This document shows, one piece after another, positions 26,820 through 35,567 of a stretch of 64,000 nucleotides of DNA (the stretch's first letter is position 1; each line of letters starts with the position of its first letter). The notes below the pieces were generated by a model. The model worked only from the letters and a program-made list of their open reading frames with translations, was not told the DNA's origin and did not search any database. The stretch lies in contig NZ_VTFV01000006.1 in assembly GCF_009192745.1 (NCBI RefSeq), positions 83,863 to 147,862 of the forward strand. The letters run 5' to 3'. Origin of the DNA: Arthrobacter citreus. GTDB taxonomy: Bacteria > Actinomycetota > Actinomycetes > Actinomycetales > Micrococcaceae. Position numbers and translations under genes: made by a program.

Positions 26820-26867
26820 CTCCTCGAAAGTTTGATCCGTGATGCAGCTCACACTCAGGAGATCACC

Positions 26868-27806
26868 ATGAAGCTCAACCGATTCAGCACCGTCGCCGTT
26901 GCCGGCGCTGTCCTCCTCGCCCTGACGTCCTGTTCGGCGTCCGGCAGCGAGGCGGAACCCGCGGCCAGCGAGGGAAGCCAGTCCGCTTCCGGCGGGGTCA
27001 ACACCGAAGCACCGGTGTATGACCAGCTGCCGGAGGCCATCAAGTCCGCCGGCGTCATCAACATCGCCGGGGACACCCATCCGCCGTACCGCACGCTTGA
27101 GCAGAACGGTGACATCACCGGCATCGACCCGGACATCCAGGCAGCTCTGTCCGAGCAGCTCGGCGTCCCCTTCGCCATCCAGACGGCGTCCGGCCTGGAT
27201 GCCATGCTCACCGGAATGCTCTCCGGCCGCTACGACGCCTTCAACGGCCCGGTCCGCACCACGCTCGAGCGGGAGGCCGACTTCGACGCCGTCGTCTGGA
27301 TGACCACCCGCACCTCCTACCTCTACCTTGCAGAGCGGAAGGACGATCTCGAAGCTCCCGAGGATCTCTGCGGCGCCCGCGTAGCCGGGGTCACCGGATC
27401 AGTGACCGAGAGCCAGCTGGAGCGTTACACCGAATGGTGCTCCGAAAAGGGCCTTGATGCACCCGAGTTCGTCGGGCTGAAGGACACCAACTCCACCATC
27501 CTCGCCGTGCAGTCGGACCGCGCCGATTATGCCGGCACCACGCAGACCGCGGCACTCGACATTCAGTCACAGGATGAGGGCACCTTCGAGTTCCTCGTGC
27601 AGAGCGATGAACAGGGCGCCGGCGTGGACCAGCTCGCCATGTTCCTGCCGAAGAGCAACGAGCTCGCCCCCGCCATGCTCGCTGCGTTCGAGGCCATCTT
27701 CGAGAACGGCGAATATGACCGGATCATGTCCGAGTGGAAGCTCGACGACGTCACGGTGGAAAGCCCCACGCTGAACCCCATGACAGCGCGTGAGACTGGC
27801 AAATGA
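26868..27806 (+). CDS. ABC transporter substrate-binding lipoprotein, family 3
   Basis: The start at the ATG at 26868, after AGGAGATCACC, gives a lipoprotein signal MKLNRFSTVAVAGAVLLALT ending in lipobox LTSC. The mature part has the family-3 (polar amino acid/opine) binding-protein pattern: INIAGDTHPPYRTLEQNGDI, GIDPDIQAALSEQLG, MLTGMLSGRYDAFNGPVRTT and ILAVQSDRADYAGTTQTAA. It binds a solute outside the membrane and passes it to the permease that overlaps it by four bases. The ligand is not deducible; the downstream CoA genes point to a carboxylate-containing compound. Confidence 0.9.
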   Translation: MKLNRFSTVAVAGAVLLALTSCSASGSEAEPAASEGSQSASGGVNTEAPVYDQLPEAIKSAGVINIAGDTHPPYRTLEQNGDITGIDPDIQAALSEQLGVPFAIQTASGLDAMLTGMLSGRYDAFNGPVRTTLEREADFDAVVWMTTRTSYLYLAERKDDLEAPEDLCGARVAGVTGSVTESQLERYTEWCSEKGLDAPEFVGLKDTNSTILAVQSDRADYAGTTQTAALDIQSQDEGTFEFLVQSDEQGAGVDQLAMFLPKSNELAPAMLAAFEAIFENGEYDRIMSEWKLDDVTVESPTLNPMTARETGK

Positions 27807-28762
27807 GCATAACGGACACCCCCATGTCCTCCGGACCAGCCGTACGCACTAACGCCGTGGACGTGGCCCAGGCCCGTCCCCGCATCAAGCCGCTGCGCAT
27901 TCTGGGCACTGCCCTGCTCCTGCTGATCGCCGGCAGCATTGTGTACTTCCTCGTCACGAACAAACGGTTCGAATGGCCCGTCGTGGCTGAGTACCTCTTC
28001 GCCCCCAGCGTGCTGCTCGGCCTGGTGACCAGCGTCCTGCTCATGGTGGTCACCATGGTGATCGGCACGGTGCTGGGCACCCTCCTGGCCGCCGGCCAGC
28101 TGAGCGACTACTGGCCCGTCCGCGTGGCGTGCATGGCCTTTGTGGGCTTCTTCCGGGGTGTCCCTCCGCTGGTCCAGCTGATTTTCTGGTTCAACCTCGC
28201 CTACCTGGTCCCCCGCATCGCCGTCGGCGTGCCGTTCGGTCCGGAGTTCTTCAGCTGGTCCACCAACGACCTCATCACCCCGCTGACCGCCGCCATCATC
28301 GGCCTCTCACTGCACGAGGCCGCCTACATGGCGGAGATCATCCGGGCCGGCATCCTCTCCGTGGACCAGGGACAGCACGACGCCGCGTCCGCCATGGGAT
28401 TCAGCCGCTGGCACTCCTTCACCCGGATTGTGATGCCGCAGGCCATGCGCGTGATCATTCCGCCGACCGGCTCCCAGATCATCGCCACCTTGAAGGGCAC
28501 GTCGCTCGTGAGCGTGATCGCCATGGGGGACCTGCTGCACGCCGTCCAGGTCATCTACAACCGCACCTATGACGTGGTTCCCATGCTGATCGTGGCCGTG
28601 ATCTGGTACCTCGTGGCCGTCACCATCCTCACCTTTTTCCAGCGCCGCGTCGAGGAGTACTACGGCCGGGGCGCCACGCGCCACGCGCCCAAGGCAACCG
28701 CCAGTTCCAAGCCCGCCGCCGCCGGTACTACTGCCGCGATCCGGACCCAGGAGAACCAATGA
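27803..28762 (+). CDS. ABC transporter permease, polar amino-acid type
   Basis: A 319-residue permease with the HisM/GlnP-type inner-membrane domain: TSVLLMVVTMVIGTVLGTLLA in an early helix, GFFRGVPPLVQLIFWFN, and the EAA loop HEAAYMAEIIRAGILSVDQG followed by QHDAASAMGFS, which docks to the ATPase. About five or six helices are visible. N- and C-terminal extensions are longer than average, the C-terminal one rich in Ala and Lys. It overlaps both neighbours by four bases (ATGA), indicating strict co-translation. Confidence 0.93.
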   Translation: MSITDTPMSSGPAVRTNAVDVAQARPRIKPLRILGTALLLLIAGSIVYFLVTNKRFEWPVVAEYLFAPSVLLGLVTSVLLMVVTMVIGTVLGTLLAAGQLSDYWPVRVACMAFVGFFRGVPPLVQLIFWFNLAYLVPRIAVGVPFGPEFFSWSTNDLITPLTAAIIGLSLHEAAYMAEIIRAGILSVDQGQHDAASAMGFSRWHSFTRIVMPQAMRVIIPPTGSQIIATLKGTSLVSVIAMGDLLHAVQVIYNRTYDVVPMLIVAVIWYLVAVTILTFFQRRVEEYYGRGATRHAPKATASSKPAAAGTTAAIRTQENQ

Positions 28763-29595
28763 TGAACACCGCACAGACCCCGGGCGGGACAAGTGCCGCG
28801 GGTACGGCGACTGTGACACGTCCCGTCCTTGAGGTAGTAGGCCTGCGTAAGCGCTTCGGCGACCACACAGCCCTGGACGGCATCGACCTCACCGTCAACG
28901 AGGGCGAAGTAGTGGCTGTCCTGGGCCCCTCAGGGTCGGGCAAATCAACCCTCGTCCGCTGCCTGGACCAGCTGGAGACCATCGACGGCGGCGCCATGTA
29001 CCTGGACGGCGAACTCCTCGGCTTTGAACAGGGAAAGGTCCTGCGCCCGCTGACCGACGCCGGCGTCCGCGCCCAGCGCCGCCGGATGAGCATGGTGTTC
29101 CAGCAGTTCAACCTGTTCCCGCACTGGACCGTGCTGCGCAACGTCACCGAGGCTCCCATCGCCGTCCACGGCGTTGCCCCGGCCAAAGCCAAGGCGCAGG
29201 CACTGGACCTGCTGGAAAAGGTCGGCCTCTCGGACAAGGCCACCGCGTACCCGCGGCAGCTTTCCGGCGGCCAGCAGCAGCGCGTTGCCATCGCCCGTGC
29301 GGTCGCCGTCGAACCCCGCGTGCTGCTCTTCGACGAACCGACCAGCGCCCTGGACCCGGAACTGATCGATGAGGTGCTGCAGACCATGAAGTCCCTGGCC
29401 GCCTCGGGGCGGACCATGGTGGTGGTCACCCATGAGATGGAGTTCGCCCGCGAAGTCGCGGACCGCTGCGTGTTCATGGCCGACGGCAAGGTCGTCGAAG
29501 ACCAGCCCGCAGAGGCATTCTTCCGCAATCCGCAGACTGACCGGCTGCGCTCCTTCCTGGCCCGCTCAATGCGCAGGAACGACGAGCAGCAGTGA
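28759..29595 (+). CDS. ABC transporter ATP-binding protein, polar amino-acid type
   Basis: The 278-residue ATPase has Walker A GPSGSGKSTLVRCLDQLE, a Q-loop MVFQQFNLFPHW, signature LSGGQQQRVAIARAVAVEP, Walker B LLFDEPTSALDPELIDEV and the H-loop VVVTHEMEFAREVADR. This is the GlnQ/HisP group, which pairs with HisM-like permeases. It energises uptake by the preceding two gene products. The two tandem ATGs at the start (28759 and 28762) are both plausible. Confidence 0.95.
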   Translation: MMNTAQTPGGTSAAGTATVTRPVLEVVGLRKRFGDHTALDGIDLTVNEGEVVAVLGPSGSGKSTLVRCLDQLETIDGGAMYLDGELLGFEQGKVLRPLTDAGVRAQRRRMSMVFQQFNLFPHWTVLRNVTEAPIAVHGVAPAKAKAQALDLLEKVGLSDKATAYPRQLSGGQQQRVAIARAVAVEPRVLLFDEPTSALDPELIDEVLQTMKSLAASGRTMVVVTHEMEFAREVADRCVFMADGKVVEDQPAEAFFRNPQTDRLRSFLARSMRRNDEQQ

Positions 29596-30734
29596 CAACT
29601 ACCCTGATGGCCACCGGGGATCTGGTCCTGGAACGGAAAGACGCCTCGTCCCTCTTCAGCGCCGTTGCCCCCGTGCTGGCCGAAGCAGACATTGTCATCG
29701 GCCACCTCGAAGTCCCGCACACCAACTCCACCACCACCGCGTCCACGGACGTGCCCGCTCTCCCGGCCCCGCCGTCGGCCCTCGACGCCGTGGCCGACGC
29801 CGGATTCGACGTCCTCACCCTGGCCGGGAACCACGTCTACGACTTCGGCGCGGAAGGCATTGAGGACACCCGGCGGCACTGCCGCGAGCGGGGCATGGCC
29901 ACCACCGGCGCCGGCCGCAACCTCGCCGAGGCATGGGAACCGTCGGTCACCGAGCACGCCGGCCGGCAGGTGATCGTGCTCAGCGTCAACTGCGTGGGAC
30001 CCAAGGAGTCCTGGGCCGGCAGCTCGAAAGCGGGCTGCGCCTGGGTAGAGGTCGTCACGCACTATGAGCCGCAGGGCGCCAACCCCGGCGGACCGCCGCG
30101 CACCTACACGTTCGCCGAACCGGGGTCCCTGGCCGCTTTCACCGAACAGGTGGCAAGCCATGCACGCCAGGGTGCCGCCGTCGTCGTCGCCCTGCACCAG
30201 GGGCTGGTCCACCAGCCGGTGGAGATCGCGCAGTACCAATACGAGATCGCCCACGCGGCCATCGACGCCGGGGCTGTGGCGGTGCTCGCCCACCACGCCC
30301 ACATCCTCAAAGGCGTGGAGGCCTACCGCGGCCGCCCGATCTTCCACGGGCTCGGCAACTTCGCCACCGTGACCCGGGCACTGGGCGGAGCCCCCGGCGA
30401 TTCGCCCGAGCGGCGGGCCTGGGCCCGCGAAAGGACCAGGCTGTTCGGCTTCCAGCCGGACCCCGCCATGCCCGAGTACCCGTTCCACCCGGAAAGCCGG
30501 AACACCCTGATCGCCGTTCTGACCCTGGGACCGGAGGGCAGCGTTGCAGCGGAAGTTATTCCCTGCTGGATCGACGACGACGCCCGGCCCGTCCCGCTGG
30601 CCCGCGCCGACGGCGGGCAACAGGTGGGCGACTACCTACAGCGCATAACCCGGGAAGCCGGCCTGGACACTGTCCTGGACTGGGCAGGAGACCGGCTGAC
30701 CGTTCACTTGAAGGAGACACCCCATGAGCATTAA
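29592..30734 (+). CDS. CapA-family metallophosphatase-like protein
   Basis: The 380-residue protein belongs to the CapA (PGA_cap) family of the calcineurin-like metallophosphatase superfamily. ATGDLVL and GHLEVP give the first metal ligands, LAGNHVYDFGAEGIEDTRRH the GNHxxD motif, LHQGLVHQP the histidine-glycine element, and LAHHAHILKGVEAYRGRPIF the terminal histidine motif. CapA itself helps make poly-gamma-glutamate, but this version is soluble, without a signal peptide or membrane helix. Its location between importer and CoA-transferase suggests it hydrolyses an amide or phosphate in a substrate; that is inference. GTG start overlaps the previous stop. Confidence 0.85.
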   Translation: MTTTLMATGDLVLERKDASSLFSAVAPVLAEADIVIGHLEVPHTNSTTTASTDVPALPAPPSALDAVADAGFDVLTLAGNHVYDFGAEGIEDTRRHCRERGMATTGAGRNLAEAWEPSVTEHAGRQVIVLSVNCVGPKESWAGSSKAGCAWVEVVTHYEPQGANPGGPPRTYTFAEPGSLAAFTEQVASHARQGAAVVVALHQGLVHQPVEIAQYQYEIAHAAIDAGAVAVLAHHAHILKGVEAYRGRPIFHGLGNFATVTRALGGAPGDSPERRAWARERTRLFGFQPDPAMPEYPFHPESRNTLIAVLTLGPEGSVAAEVIPCWIDDDARPVPLARADGGQQVGDYLQRITREAGLDTVLDWAGDRLTVHLKETPHEH

Positions 30735-31965
30735 CACCAAACCCCTGGCGGGCAAGACAGTTATCGACCTGACGACGGCGCTGGCCGGCCCCTACGCCAC
30801 CCTGCTGCTGGCGGGACTGGGCGCCCGGGTCATCAAGGTGGAGAACCCCACCCGGGGCGGGGACTCCTCTCGCAACAACTCCCCCTACGTCACCTCCCAG
30901 GGCCTGAACGTGCGGCGGACTTCGGAGGACGACATGTCCGTCTCGATGATGCTCCGGGGCCGCGGCAAGGAATCGGTGACGCTGAACCTGAAGCACCCGG
31001 AGAGCAAGCAGGTATTGTTCGACCTCATTTCCGAAGCGGACATCCTGGTGGAGAACTACAGCGCCGGCGTGACCAAGCGCCTGGGCGTCGATTATGCGAG
31101 CGTGCGCCACCTCAACGAGAAACTCGTCTACACCTCCATCAGCGGTTTCGGCGCCGGTACTGAAAACGGGGACCGCAAGGCGATGGACACCATCGTCCAG
31201 GCGCTCAGCGGCGTCATGATGACTGCCGGGGAGCCGGGGCAGCCGCCGGTGCGATTTGGCCTGCCGATCGGTGACCTGTCCGCTCCGCTGTTCGCGGTCA
31301 TCGGCACCCTGAGTGCTTTGCTGCAGGCTGAGCACACCGGCCAGGGACAGCACGTGGACGTGTCCATGCTCGGGGCACTGACCTCGATGGTGGCCTGCGA
31401 ACCCTTTGACGCCCTGGAATCCGTGGGCTTCCCGCTGCGCACCGGCGCCTACGTTCCCCGGTTGGCACCGTTCGGCACGTTCCGTGCAGCCGACGGGTAC
31501 TTTGCAATCTGCGCGCCCACGGACCAGTTTGCGGCAGGGGTGCTTCGCGCCATCGAGCGCACGGATTTGCTGGACTCCGAAGACTTCGGCACCCGCGATG
31601 CCCGGGTGGCCAACGCAGACCGCCTCCACGGGATCATCGCCGGGTGGGCCGCCGAAAAGCCCCTGTCCGAGGTACTAGAAGCACTCACTTCCCACGGTGC
31701 CCCCGCGGCACCGGTCCGGACAACTGCCGAGGCCGTCCGGGACCCGCTGGTGCTCGCCCGCGGCGAAGTGGTCCCGCTGTCCCACCCCAAGTTCGGCCAC
31801 TTCGACGGCCTCTTCGGCTCGGGGCTGCCCATGGTCCTTTCCGGCAGCCGCACCACGCTGGACGCTCCGGCCCCGTACCTGGGCGAACACACGGACGTGG
31901 TCCTGAAGTCCCTGGGCTATGACTCCGACCGGATCGAGAACCTGCGCACCGCGGGTGTGCTGTGA
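30724..31965 (+). CDS. class III (CaiB/BaiF) CoA-transferase
   Basis: A 413-residue class III CoA-transferase. The N terminus VIDLTTALAGPYATLLLAGL with GARVIKVENPTRGGD binds CoA; Asp155 in RKAMDTIVQALSG is the predicted catalytic residue, forming a mixed anhydride. The C-terminal HGAPAAPVRTTAEAVRDPLV is also typical. It transfers CoA between carboxylic acids in the cytoplasm. It overlaps the CapA-like gene by 11 bases, and the following dehydratase-family gene by four. With the next two genes it resembles fldA-fldB-fldC or hadA-hadB-hadC sets, in which the transferase supplies the dehydratase's CoA thioester. Confidence 0.93.
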   Translation: MSINTKPLAGKTVIDLTTALAGPYATLLLAGLGARVIKVENPTRGGDSSRNNSPYVTSQGLNVRRTSEDDMSVSMMLRGRGKESVTLNLKHPESKQVLFDLISEADILVENYSAGVTKRLGVDYASVRHLNEKLVYTSISGFGAGTENGDRKAMDTIVQALSGVMMTAGEPGQPPVRFGLPIGDLSAPLFAVIGTLSALLQAEHTGQGQHVDVSMLGALTSMVACEPFDALESVGFPLRTGAYVPRLAPFGTFRAADGYFAICAPTDQFAAGVLRAIERTDLLDSEDFGTRDARVANADRLHGIIAGWAAEKPLSEVLEALTSHGAPAAPVRTTAEAVRDPLVLARGEVVPLSHPKFGHFDGLFGSGLPMVLSGSRTTLDAPAPYLGEHTDVVLKSLGYDSDRIENLRTAGVL

Positions 31966-33035
31966 CTAGTCCGGGTCCCGCTGGCCCGGCGCCTCGGATC
32001 GGGATCATCGGGGCGGATGCGCCCCGGCAGATTCTCCTGGCCGCGGGCGCGACGCCGGTGCGGCTGTTCGGTGCCTGGTCCGGGGACGTCTCGCGGGAAG
32101 CGGCTGAGCTGCTGGGCGCGGCCGACGCCGTTGCCGCCCGGGTGCTCGACGACGTACTGTCCGGTTTTCACGACGACCTCGTCGGGCTGGTGGTCTGCAA
32201 CGACTCCGCCGCGAACCTGCGGGTCTACTACGTGCTGCGGCTGCTGGCCGAACGCGGGCGCATCCCGTACCCGGTCCAGTTGCTGGATACGCCCCGCGGC
32301 GGCGGCCCGCACCGGAACCTCTTCGTCGCCCGGCAGTATGAGCGGCTGGCTGGATTCGTGTCCGGGTGCACCGGGCAAGTGCTCGACGCCGAGACGTTGG
32401 CTGCCGCCGCTGCCCGGGAGAAGTCGCTGGGTAAGGCCCTCGGGCAGGTGCGGGATCTGCGGGTCAAGGGCGCCCTCGCCGGGAGCGGGGCGCTCCGGTG
32501 CTACGCGGCTGCGGCCCAGCTGACGCCGGAGCAGGCACTGGCTGCCATCGAGGCGATCCAGCAGGCTGAGGCCCCGGGGACCGTGCTGCGGGTGTTTCTG
32601 ACCGGCAGTTCGCACCCGGACACCACCGTTTATGAGGCGCTCGAACAGGCGGGCCTCGTTGTGACGGGCGAAGATCACGACGCCGGGGACGCTGCCTGGA
32701 TCGGCCAGACCGTGGACGCCGCGTCGCCCGGAGAAGCCTTCCGCGCCCTGGCCGAACTGCACGCGCAGCGTCCGCCGTCGGCGTCGCGGTCCCTGACCTC
32801 CGAACGGACCGAACATCTGCTGACCGAAGTCCGCCGGACGGGCGCCGCCGGAGTGGTGGCCCTGGTCCGGGACCTCGACGACGGCCCGGTCTGGGACCTG
32901 CCCGCCCAGCGCGAGGCGCTGGCTGCCAGCGGAACCTGGCTGGCCGGCGTCGTCCACGTTCCAGCCGACGGAGCCGCAGCTGCCGCCGCCGATCTCATTG
33001 CCAGCGTCCAGTTGTCCGGGGAGATTGCCTCATGA
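31962..33035 (+). CDS. 2-hydroxyacyl-CoA dehydratase family protein, subunit 1
   Basis: The 357-residue protein belongs to the HgdB/BcrC-like dehydratase family by its GIIGADAPRQILLAAGATPV opening (the segment where CoA-dependent dehydratases bind their substrate) and LVVCNDSAANLRVYYVLRLL. Three cysteines (79, 136 and 180) lie at roughly the positions expected for ligands of a 4Fe-4S cluster, so a cluster is possible. Known relatives remove water from 2-hydroxyacyl-CoA by a radical route that needs an ATP-dependent activator and no oxygen. No activator gene is here. It overlaps both neighbours by four bases. Confidence 0.75.
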   Translation: MTSPGPAGPAPRIGIIGADAPRQILLAAGATPVRLFGAWSGDVSREAAELLGAADAVAARVLDDVLSGFHDDLVGLVVCNDSAANLRVYYVLRLLAERGRIPYPVQLLDTPRGGGPHRNLFVARQYERLAGFVSGCTGQVLDAETLAAAAAREKSLGKALGQVRDLRVKGALAGSGALRCYAAAAQLTPEQALAAIEAIQQAEAPGTVLRVFLTGSSHPDTTVYEALEQAGLVVTGEDHDAGDAAWIGQTVDAASPGEAFRALAELHAQRPPSASRSLTSERTEHLLTEVRRTGAAGVVALVRDLDDGPVWDLPAQREALAASGTWLAGVVHVPADGAAAAAADLIASVQLSGEIAS

Positions 33036-34270
33036 CCGACCATCGACTCCGTTCAGCCGTGGCCGCTACGCGCTACCAGAAGGAATGGTTCCAGTCCGTG
33101 CGCCAGCGGGCCGCGGCAGGCGAACCCATTGCGCTGTTGAACGCCGATGCCCCGCACGAAGTCTTCCGCGCCCTGGACATCCCCTACGTGGTGACGCAGT
33201 GGTGGTCCTCCATCATCGCGGCCAAGCGGGCCGGACCTGCGTCGATGGAGCGGCTGGCCGCCCGCGGGCTGCCCGACTTCAGCCAGCAGTACGATGCGAT
33301 GCCGCTGGGTGAGCAGCTGCTCGACGCCGAGGACCGCCCATGGGACGGTTTGCCGGCACCGCGCTTCGCCGTAGCCGAGCGCAGCGGAGACGTGACCGCC
33401 AAGATTTTCGAGCAGTGGGGCAGGCTCCCGGGTACAGAAACGTTCCTCCTCTCCCGCACGGGCGCTGATCCGCTCCCGGACCGGTGGTGGGAGCTGGTGC
33501 CGCGCGACTGGGAGAAGGCCTTCGGCTCGGACCGGCTGGATCTGCTGCAGGGTGAAATCGAGGAACTGATTGGCTGGCTGGAGGAGCGCACCGGCCGCAC
33601 GCTGGACCGCGACCGGCTGGCGGAGATCATGGACCTGGGCAACCAGCAGGCCGAATGGAACCGCAAAACCCGGGACCTCATTGCCTCCGCGCCGTTCGCA
33701 CCCGTGCTGGTGAATGACACGATGCCCGCCGTCATGGCACCGCAGTGGCAGCGCGGCACCACCTGGGCGGTCGACGCCGCTCGGTCCTTGTATGAGGAAA
33801 CCGCGGAACGGGTGGCCGACGGCGTTGCCGTATGTCCCGGGGAGAAGCGGCGGCTGATGTGGGTGGGCCGCGGACTGTGGTCCGATCTGGGCCTCTATAC
33901 CCGGTTCCAGGAGGAGTTCGGAGCGGTGTTCGTGTGGTCGATGTACCTGGCGATCGCCGCTGACGGGTACCTGCGCTACGGCGATGACCCGGTCCGTGCG
34001 CTGGCTGCCCGCTTCGTCGGGATCACGGACCAGCTCTACGTGCCGCCGTGGTCTGCCCAGTGGTACGTGAAAGAGGCGCTGAGCCATCGGGTGGACGGGG
34101 TGGTGCACTTGGTAGCGGACGATACCCCCGGGAGCGGTTTCATTACCGATGCCCTGGAGGCCGAGGGGATTCCGGTGCTGGAAATCCGGGCCAACAATGC
34201 CGACCAACGCTCCAGCGACGCCGCCCGCATCCCCGAGCGGATGGCCGAATTCATCCGCGACCGTGCCTGA
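33032..34270 (+). CDS. 2-hydroxyacyl-CoA dehydratase family protein, subunit 2
   Basis: A 412-residue relative of the larger dehydratase subunit, recognised by NADAPHEVFRALDIPYVVT (substrate-proximal loop), IEELIGWLEERTGRTLDRDR (the conserved helix seen in BcrB/HgdA) and the C-terminal GVVHLVADDTPGSGFITDAL. Only one cysteine is present (268, in VAVCPGEKRR), so a second iron-sulphur cluster with three cysteine ligands is not possible. This subunit may be structural or use other chemistry. It starts four bases inside subunit 1 and is followed by an MFS gene 47 bases later. Confidence 0.75.
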   Translation: MTDHRLRSAVAATRYQKEWFQSVRQRAAAGEPIALLNADAPHEVFRALDIPYVVTQWWSSIIAAKRAGPASMERLAARGLPDFSQQYDAMPLGEQLLDAEDRPWDGLPAPRFAVAERSGDVTAKIFEQWGRLPGTETFLLSRTGADPLPDRWWELVPRDWEKAFGSDRLDLLQGEIEELIGWLEERTGRTLDRDRLAEIMDLGNQQAEWNRKTRDLIASAPFAPVLVNDTMPAVMAPQWQRGTTWAVDAARSLYEETAERVADGVAVCPGEKRRLMWVGRGLWSDLGLYTRFQEEFGAVFVWSMYLAIAADGYLRYGDDPVRALAARFVGITDQLYVPPWSAQWYVKEALSHRVDGVVHLVADDTPGSGFITDALEAEGIPVLEIRANNADQRSSDAARIPERMAEFIRDRA

Positions 34271-34317
34271 TTCCAGCTGCCGTTTCCGCTGCCTCTGCTG
34301 CCCGGCCGGGCCCCGCC

Positions 34318-35559
34318 GTGGGTAGCGGCGCGGGGCCGGCGGGCCCGTTCCGGTACCCGAACTTCTCCTGGTACTTCACCGGTCAGGTCCTCTCCAACAC
34401 CGGCGTCTGGTTCCAGAACCTCGCGCTGCAGCTGGTGGTCCTGGGGGCTACCGGCAGTGCCCAGGCGCTAAGCGGCATCACCATTGCCCAGTTCCTGCCG
34501 ATCTTCCTGCTTGGAATACCTGCGGGGCGGCTGCTGGACCGGGTGGCACCGCGCACTGTGCTGCTGGCGACGTCGCTGGCTTCCGCCGTTGTCACCGCCA
34601 GCCTGGTCTTTGTGGTGACCCGGGATCCGGATCTGTGGCTGCTCTACAGCATGGTTGGGGTGCTGGGTTCGGTCCAGGCCTTTGAACGGGTGGCCGCGCA
34701 GACCATCATCTTCGAGCTGGTGGGCCCAGACGGTCTGTCCCGGGCTGCGTCCATCAGCACCATTTCGCTGGCCGCTGCCCGGTCGGTGGGCCCGGCGTTG
34801 GCCGGGCTCGCTTTCCAGGGACTCGGACCCAGTGCGTGCATCCTGATCAATGCTGCCGCCTACCTGCTGGTGTTTGCGTCGCGGCTGCGGATCCGTCCGG
34901 ACGAGCTTCACCGGCGGTCATCCCGGACCCAGCGGGAGGGGGATGGCATCAAGACCCCGGGCGGGCCCGGGGCTAAGGCCTTGGACGGCTCGGCGGCGGG
35001 CGCCTTCCGGCGAAGCCGGGACGTAAACACCCTGCTGATCGTGAACGTGGTGATTGCCCTCCTGGCCATGAACTTCGGACTGGTGCTCACCTCCACCGTG
35101 AATCTCTCCTACGGCGGCGATGCCGGCGCAGTGGGAGCTGTCCACACCCTCAACGCTGTGGGCGCGATCCTCGGAGGCATACTGGCCGCCCGGAGGCCGC
35201 GAGTGTCGGTGCGGTCCATGATTGCGGCTACAAGTGTTTTCGGTGCGGCGCTGGCGCTGAATGCCGCGGCGCCCACGCTCCTGCTGTTCCTGGCAGCCGC
35301 TCCGGTGCTGGGCATTGCGGTGGGCTATTACCAGGGGATTGTGAACGCTGCTGCGCAGGAATCCGTGCGGCCGCAGTTCATTGGGCGCATGATGTCGCTG
35401 ATGACGATGGGAAGTTACGGCATGGTGCCTTTTGGGGCACTGCTGATGGGCTGGGTCATCGATGCCAGCTCCGGCCGGGTCGCTCTGGCGGTTTCTGCGG
35501 TGAGCGCCTTCGCCTGCCTGCTGGTGGTGTTGGTCCGGACGAGGCCCACGTCTGCCTAA
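34318..35559 (+). CDS. MFS transporter, EntS-like
   Basis: The 413-residue permease has about 12 helices and the MFS_3 (enterobactin exporter-like) style: FSWYFTGQVLSNTGVWFQNL, then GIPAGRLLDRVAPRTVLLAT with the RLLDR motif. A hydrophilic loop of about 35 residues lies in the middle. The GTG at 34318 is the most plausible start, although the frame is open further upstream without a start codon of better quality. It may export the pathway's product or intermediates; being the last gene of the operon, this is inference. It is convergent to the MarR gene. Confidence 0.85.
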   Translation: MGSGAGPAGPFRYPNFSWYFTGQVLSNTGVWFQNLALQLVVLGATGSAQALSGITIAQFLPIFLLGIPAGRLLDRVAPRTVLLATSLASAVVTASLVFVVTRDPDLWLLYSMVGVLGSVQAFERVAAQTIIFELVGPDGLSRAASISTISLAAARSVGPALAGLAFQGLGPSACILINAAAYLLVFASRLRIRPDELHRRSSRTQREGDGIKTPGGPGAKALDGSAAGAFRRSRDVNTLLIVNVVIALLAMNFGLVLTSTVNLSYGGDAGAVGAVHTLNAVGAILGGILAARRPRVSVRSMIAATSVFGAALALNAAAPTLLLFLAAAPVLGIAVGYYQGIVNAAAQESVRPQFIGRMMSLMTMGSYGMVPFGALLMGWVIDASSGRVALAVSAVSAFACLLVVLVRTRPTSA

Positions 35560-35567
35560 AGCGCTTG

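Noticed and set aside
28728..30620. 630-codon antisense frame across the ABC and CapA-like genes
   Set aside because: No start signal or domain; both sense genes have clear motifs and overlapping stop/start pairs.
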